Shown piece by piece: positions 61,607 through 64,000 of a stretch of DNA of 64,000 nt. A program made the position numbers and the translations under genes. The stretch lies in NCBI RefSeq assembly GCF_025532145.1, contig NZ_ARXS01000002.1, positions 124,001 to 188,000 of the forward strand. Direction: 5' to 3'. The DNA comes from Alloalcanivorax balearicus MACL04 (lineage in GTDB: Bacteria > Pseudomonadota > Gammaproteobacteria > Pseudomonadales > Alcanivoracaceae). How positions within the stretch are numbered: the first letter of the stretch is position 1; the number at the start of each line of letters is the position of its first letter. The notes below the pieces were generated by a model that searched no databases, was not told the origin of the DNA, and saw only the letters and a list, made by a program, of their open reading frames with translations.

Positions 61607-62272
61607 TCAACCGAGCGGTTTCAGAGACCCGCCACGTTCCTCCGCCTTGCGGTAGGCGGGGCGGTTTTCCAGCCGTTCAATGAATGCCCGGATGTTGGGC
61701 ATGTTTCCGGGAGCCCGGGCCAGCGCCGCCTGCAGCGGGAAGCTCATCTGGATATCGGCGGCGCTGAACTCGTCGCCGGCGAACCAGACATGTTCGCCAA
61801 GATGGCGCTCGACGAAGCCCAGATGATCGCTGAGGCGAGGGTCCAGGAAGCCCTGATTCAGTCCCTGGCTGATTTTCCTGGCCACCGGGCGGATAAAGAA
61901 CGGCATCGGTGATTGTGGCACCCGGGAGAACACCAGCTTCATCACCAGCAGCGGCATCAATGACCCCTCGGCGTAGTGCAGCCAGTATTGGTAGGCTTCG
62001 CGGCCGGGAGCGCCCGGTTCCGGACGGAAGCGGCCCTGGCCGTAATGGTCCAGCAGGTATTCAAGAATGGCGCCGGATTCGGCCACCACCCGGTCATCGT
62101 CCTGCAGTATCGGCGCTTTACCCAGGGGATGAATTTCGCGCAGGCTTTCCGGTGCCAGCATGGTGACGGGGTCGCGCTTGTAATGGATGATTTCGTAGGG
62201 GAGGCCGAGTTCTTCCAGAAGCCAGAGAACCCGCAGGGAGCGGGAGTTTTCCAGGTGGTGAACAGTGATCAT
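61607..62272 (-). CDS. Glutathione S-transferase family protein
   Basis: A 221-residue GST. The thioredoxin-like N-domain (HHLENSRSLRVLWLLEELGL at 5–24; Ser10 region as candidate catalytic residue; LGKAPILQDDDRVVAESGAI) is followed by an all-helical C-domain (DEFSAADIQMSFPLQAAL). Resembles proteobacterial beta- or nu-like GSTs; the substrate is not predictable. Monocistronic. Confidence 0.92.
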   Translation of the reverse strand: MITVHHLENSRSLRVLWLLEELGLPYEIIHYKRDPVTMLAPESLREIHPLGKAPILQDDDRVVAESGAILEYLLDHYGQGRFRPEPGAPGREAYQYWLHYAEGSLMPLLVMKLVFSRVPQSPMPFFIRPVARKISQGLNQGFLDPRLSDHLGFVERHLGEHVWFAGDEFSAADIQMSFPLQAALARAPGNMPNIRAFIERLENRPAYRKAEERGGSLKPLG

Positions 62273-62340
62273 TGGGATGCTCCGGACCGTGGCGTGACAA
62301 TGTCAAAGCCCGGAGCATAGCAGAGACGGGGTGAACGGGG

Positions 62341-63828
62341 TTATCGGCCGCCGCCGGCGGAAGCCGCGGTGACCCGGCTGGCGTCGGTGCCTGGTTCCAC
62401 CAGGGTGTGCACGGCTTTCAGCACCTCATCCAGTACCGCTCGGGACTTCCAGGCGCTGCGATCGTTGATCATGGCCGCCACCGCCCAGGTGGTATTGTTC
62501 TGGTCGCGGGTAAAGCCGGCGATGGACCGCACATTCCTTAGCGTGCCGGTCTTGATATGGCCCTCGCCCACCAGAGCGGTATTGCGCAGCCGGTTACGCA
62601 TGGTGCCATCCATGGCCACCAGCGGCAGCGAGGCGATCAACTCGGCGGCGAACGGGCTGCGCCAGGCCTGTTGCAGCATCAGGGCCTGTTGGTGAGCGGT
62701 GATACGCTCCACACGGGACAATCCCGAGCCGTTTTCCAACACCACTTGACTGATGTCGATACCCTTCAGCCGCATCCATTCTAGGATGGCCCGGTCGGCC
62801 GCCGCCAGGTCGTCCTTGTCCCCGGCCAGCCGGTTCTCGGCGCCGATGGTCAGGAACAACTGGCGGGCCATGATGTTACTGCTCCATTTATTGATGTCGC
62901 GCACCATGGTGACCAGATCCGGCGAGGAGGTGGTCACCAGCAGCTTGGCGCCCCGTGCCAGCCGGCCGGTGCGGTCGCGGCCGGACAGGGTACCGCCCAT
63001 TTCCCGCCACAGGCCGCGGATCAGATTGGCGGTGTAGTCTTCCTGGGACATCAGCGACAGGTAGCGGTCGGCGCGGCAGTTCTCCGGCAAGGCGCCGGTG
63101 ATGGTAACTGTGATCTTGCGGCGGTCGGAAAAGTCCGGCTCATACTGTAGCGCCTTGGAATTGTGCACCGGACAACGGCCCCGCTCGGGTGCGGTGACTT
63201 GATTGTCGATAACGATCTTGCTGACCGGCGGCTCGGTGCTGACATGCACTTTGCCATCCCGGCTCATCATGCGAATGCGGAACACATTCAGATTGGTGAG
63301 CAGGGCACTGGGCTCCACCAGATAGGGCGCGTAGGGATTGTCGCCATCGTCATTGAAATGGGGGATGCCGTTGGGCAGATGGAAGTAGCTGCCGTCGAGC
63401 ACCAGATCACCGCGAATATGCTTGATGCCCATGGCGCGCAAATCACGCAGCAGCAGCCACATACGTTCCAGGGTCAGTTTGGGATCGCCGACACCGACGT
63501 AGTAAAGGTTACCTTTGAGCGTATCGCCCTTCTGTTCTCCGTCGGTGTATAGCCGGGTGTGCCACTGGAAGTTGGGGCCAAGCAGTTCCAGAGCGGCGTA
63601 AGTGGTGACCAGCTTCATGGTGGAACCCGGATTCATCTGCTCATCGGCATTGACGAAACGGGGCTCGCCGGGGCCGTCCAGGGGAATCGCCGCCAGTGAC
63701 AGGGATTCTTCCGGCAATTTCCGTTCCTGCAGGCTCTCATAGATGCTGTCGGCCCAGGATTCGGCGCTGGCCGGGGATATGGCGACAAACATCAGAAACA
63801 GTGACAACCAGAACGGACGGCAAGTCAT
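62341..63828 (-). CDS. dacB: D-alanyl-D-alanine carboxypeptidase/endopeptidase (PBP4)
   Basis: A 495-residue class C penicillin-binding protein that trims and cleaves peptidoglycan peptides in the periplasm. Signal peptide at 1–22. Active-site motifs: Ser69-Thr-Met-Lys72 (SxxK), Ser316-Ser-Asn318 (SxN) and Lys426-Thr-Gly428 (KTG), with the large insertion between the first two typical of PBP4. The start at 63828 gives the best signal sequence; an ATG ten codons upstream is in frame. Confidence 0.95.
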   Translation of the reverse strand: MTCRPFWLSLFLMFVAISPASAESWADSIYESLQERKLPEESLSLAAIPLDGPGEPRFVNADEQMNPGSTMKLVTTYAALELLGPNFQWHTRLYTDGEQKGDTLKGNLYYVGVGDPKLTLERMWLLLRDLRAMGIKHIRGDLVLDGSYFHLPNGIPHFNDDGDNPYAPYLVEPSALLTNLNVFRIRMMSRDGKVHVSTEPPVSKIVIDNQVTAPERGRCPVHNSKALQYEPDFSDRRKITVTITGALPENCRADRYLSLMSQEDYTANLIRGLWREMGGTLSGRDRTGRLARGAKLLVTTSSPDLVTMVRDINKWSSNIMARQLFLTIGAENRLAGDKDDLAAADRAILEWMRLKGIDISQVVLENGSGLSRVERITAHQQALMLQQAWRSPFAAELIASLPLVAMDGTMRNRLRNTALVGEGHIKTGTLRNVRSIAGFTRDQNNTTWAVAAMINDRSAWKSRAVLDEVLKAVHTLVEPGTDASRVTAASAGGGR

Positions 63829-64000
63829 GGTCAATGCGGGCTCCCTTGAATACTGCATACGGATCCGCTGTCATGGCAGCGGATCGGGGCTTCCTTGGCA
63901 CGGCGGCAGGAAGAATCGCTGCGACCGCGAAATTCGGATTGGTATAAACTTGGCCTGATAACGGCGGATGCGGAGTCAATGCCGGGAAGTTCCGGTAGCA
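63829..64000. other. Upstream region of dacB to the window edge
   Basis: No complete gene. A possible plus-strand start (ATG at 63979, CGGAG 3 nt before) would begin a divergent gene running out of the window, but only seven codons are visible, too few to judge. TTGGTATAAACT near 63938–63949 looks like a plus-strand –10 region. Confidence 0.3.

Overview
The window is GC-rich chromosomal DNA from a gammaproteobacterium. The linkage prmA–DUF3426–dusB–fis–purH–purD, aroQ–accB–accC, mpl–ubiX and the REP-like palindromes around a GTGGGAGCTTGC core fit an Oceanospirillales/Pseudomonadales organism. The Alcanivorax/Alloalcanivorax group is my best guess, made from gene content only. No rRNA, tRNA or CRISPR was seen. 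Genes are dense and mostly housekeeping; the accessory interest lies in two transport/catabolism clusters and in several families of non-coding repeats.

Layout. 1–5460 (minus): purD start, purH, fis, dusB, a zinc-ribbon/DUF3426 membrane protein and prmA. 5617–6924 (plus): an ICMT-like methyltransferase and a kinase-fold protein without the usual catalytic Asp. 7086–11463 (minus): accC, accB, aroQ, dsbD. 11866–17935: DUF2333 protein, CmoA-like enzyme, second ICMT-like protein, ferritin-like 'metal-dependent hydrolase' divergent from an AraC regulator, and ppa. 18126–18394 is a MITE-like element. 18434–21099: upp, uraA and a WYL regulator, a pyrimidine-salvage unit.

21341–32744 is a probable uptake/catabolic locus of unknown substrate: porin, divergent LysR regulator, family-5 solute-binding protein, two permeases, a fused double ATPase, two alpha/beta hydrolases and a fumarase-superfamily lyase. 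The same 18-bp LysR-type box lies, in opposite orientation, before lysR and before the transporter genes. 32770–41781: SRPBCC/ArsR pair, DUF2459, nhaD, an iron-uptake set (PepSY protein, TonB-dependent receptor, Fur box), a PPi-type phosphofructokinase and a small inner-membrane protein.

41918–55162 is the most interesting region, an amide/urea utilisation island. A receptor built from an NCS1 permease-like domain, a Cys-rich linker, a histidine kinase and a receiver is followed by a LuxR-type response regulator. Facing away from them are a urea/amide-type ABC importer (urtABCDE-like), amiE, amiB, fmdA and fmdB. It joins the Pseudomonas ami and Methylophilus fmd gene sets in one array under a transporter-like sensor. 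55330–63828: MaoC hydratase, mpl, ubiX, exbB–exbD–exbD–tonB, an NlpE-like lipoprotein, a GST and dacB.

Non-coding structure is patterned. Ten gene pairs converge, and nine of the ten junctions (all but the 25-bp one) contain a hairpin or repeat: REP-like palindromes at five, and a hairpin flanked by 7-bp tandem repeats at three (one junction has both).
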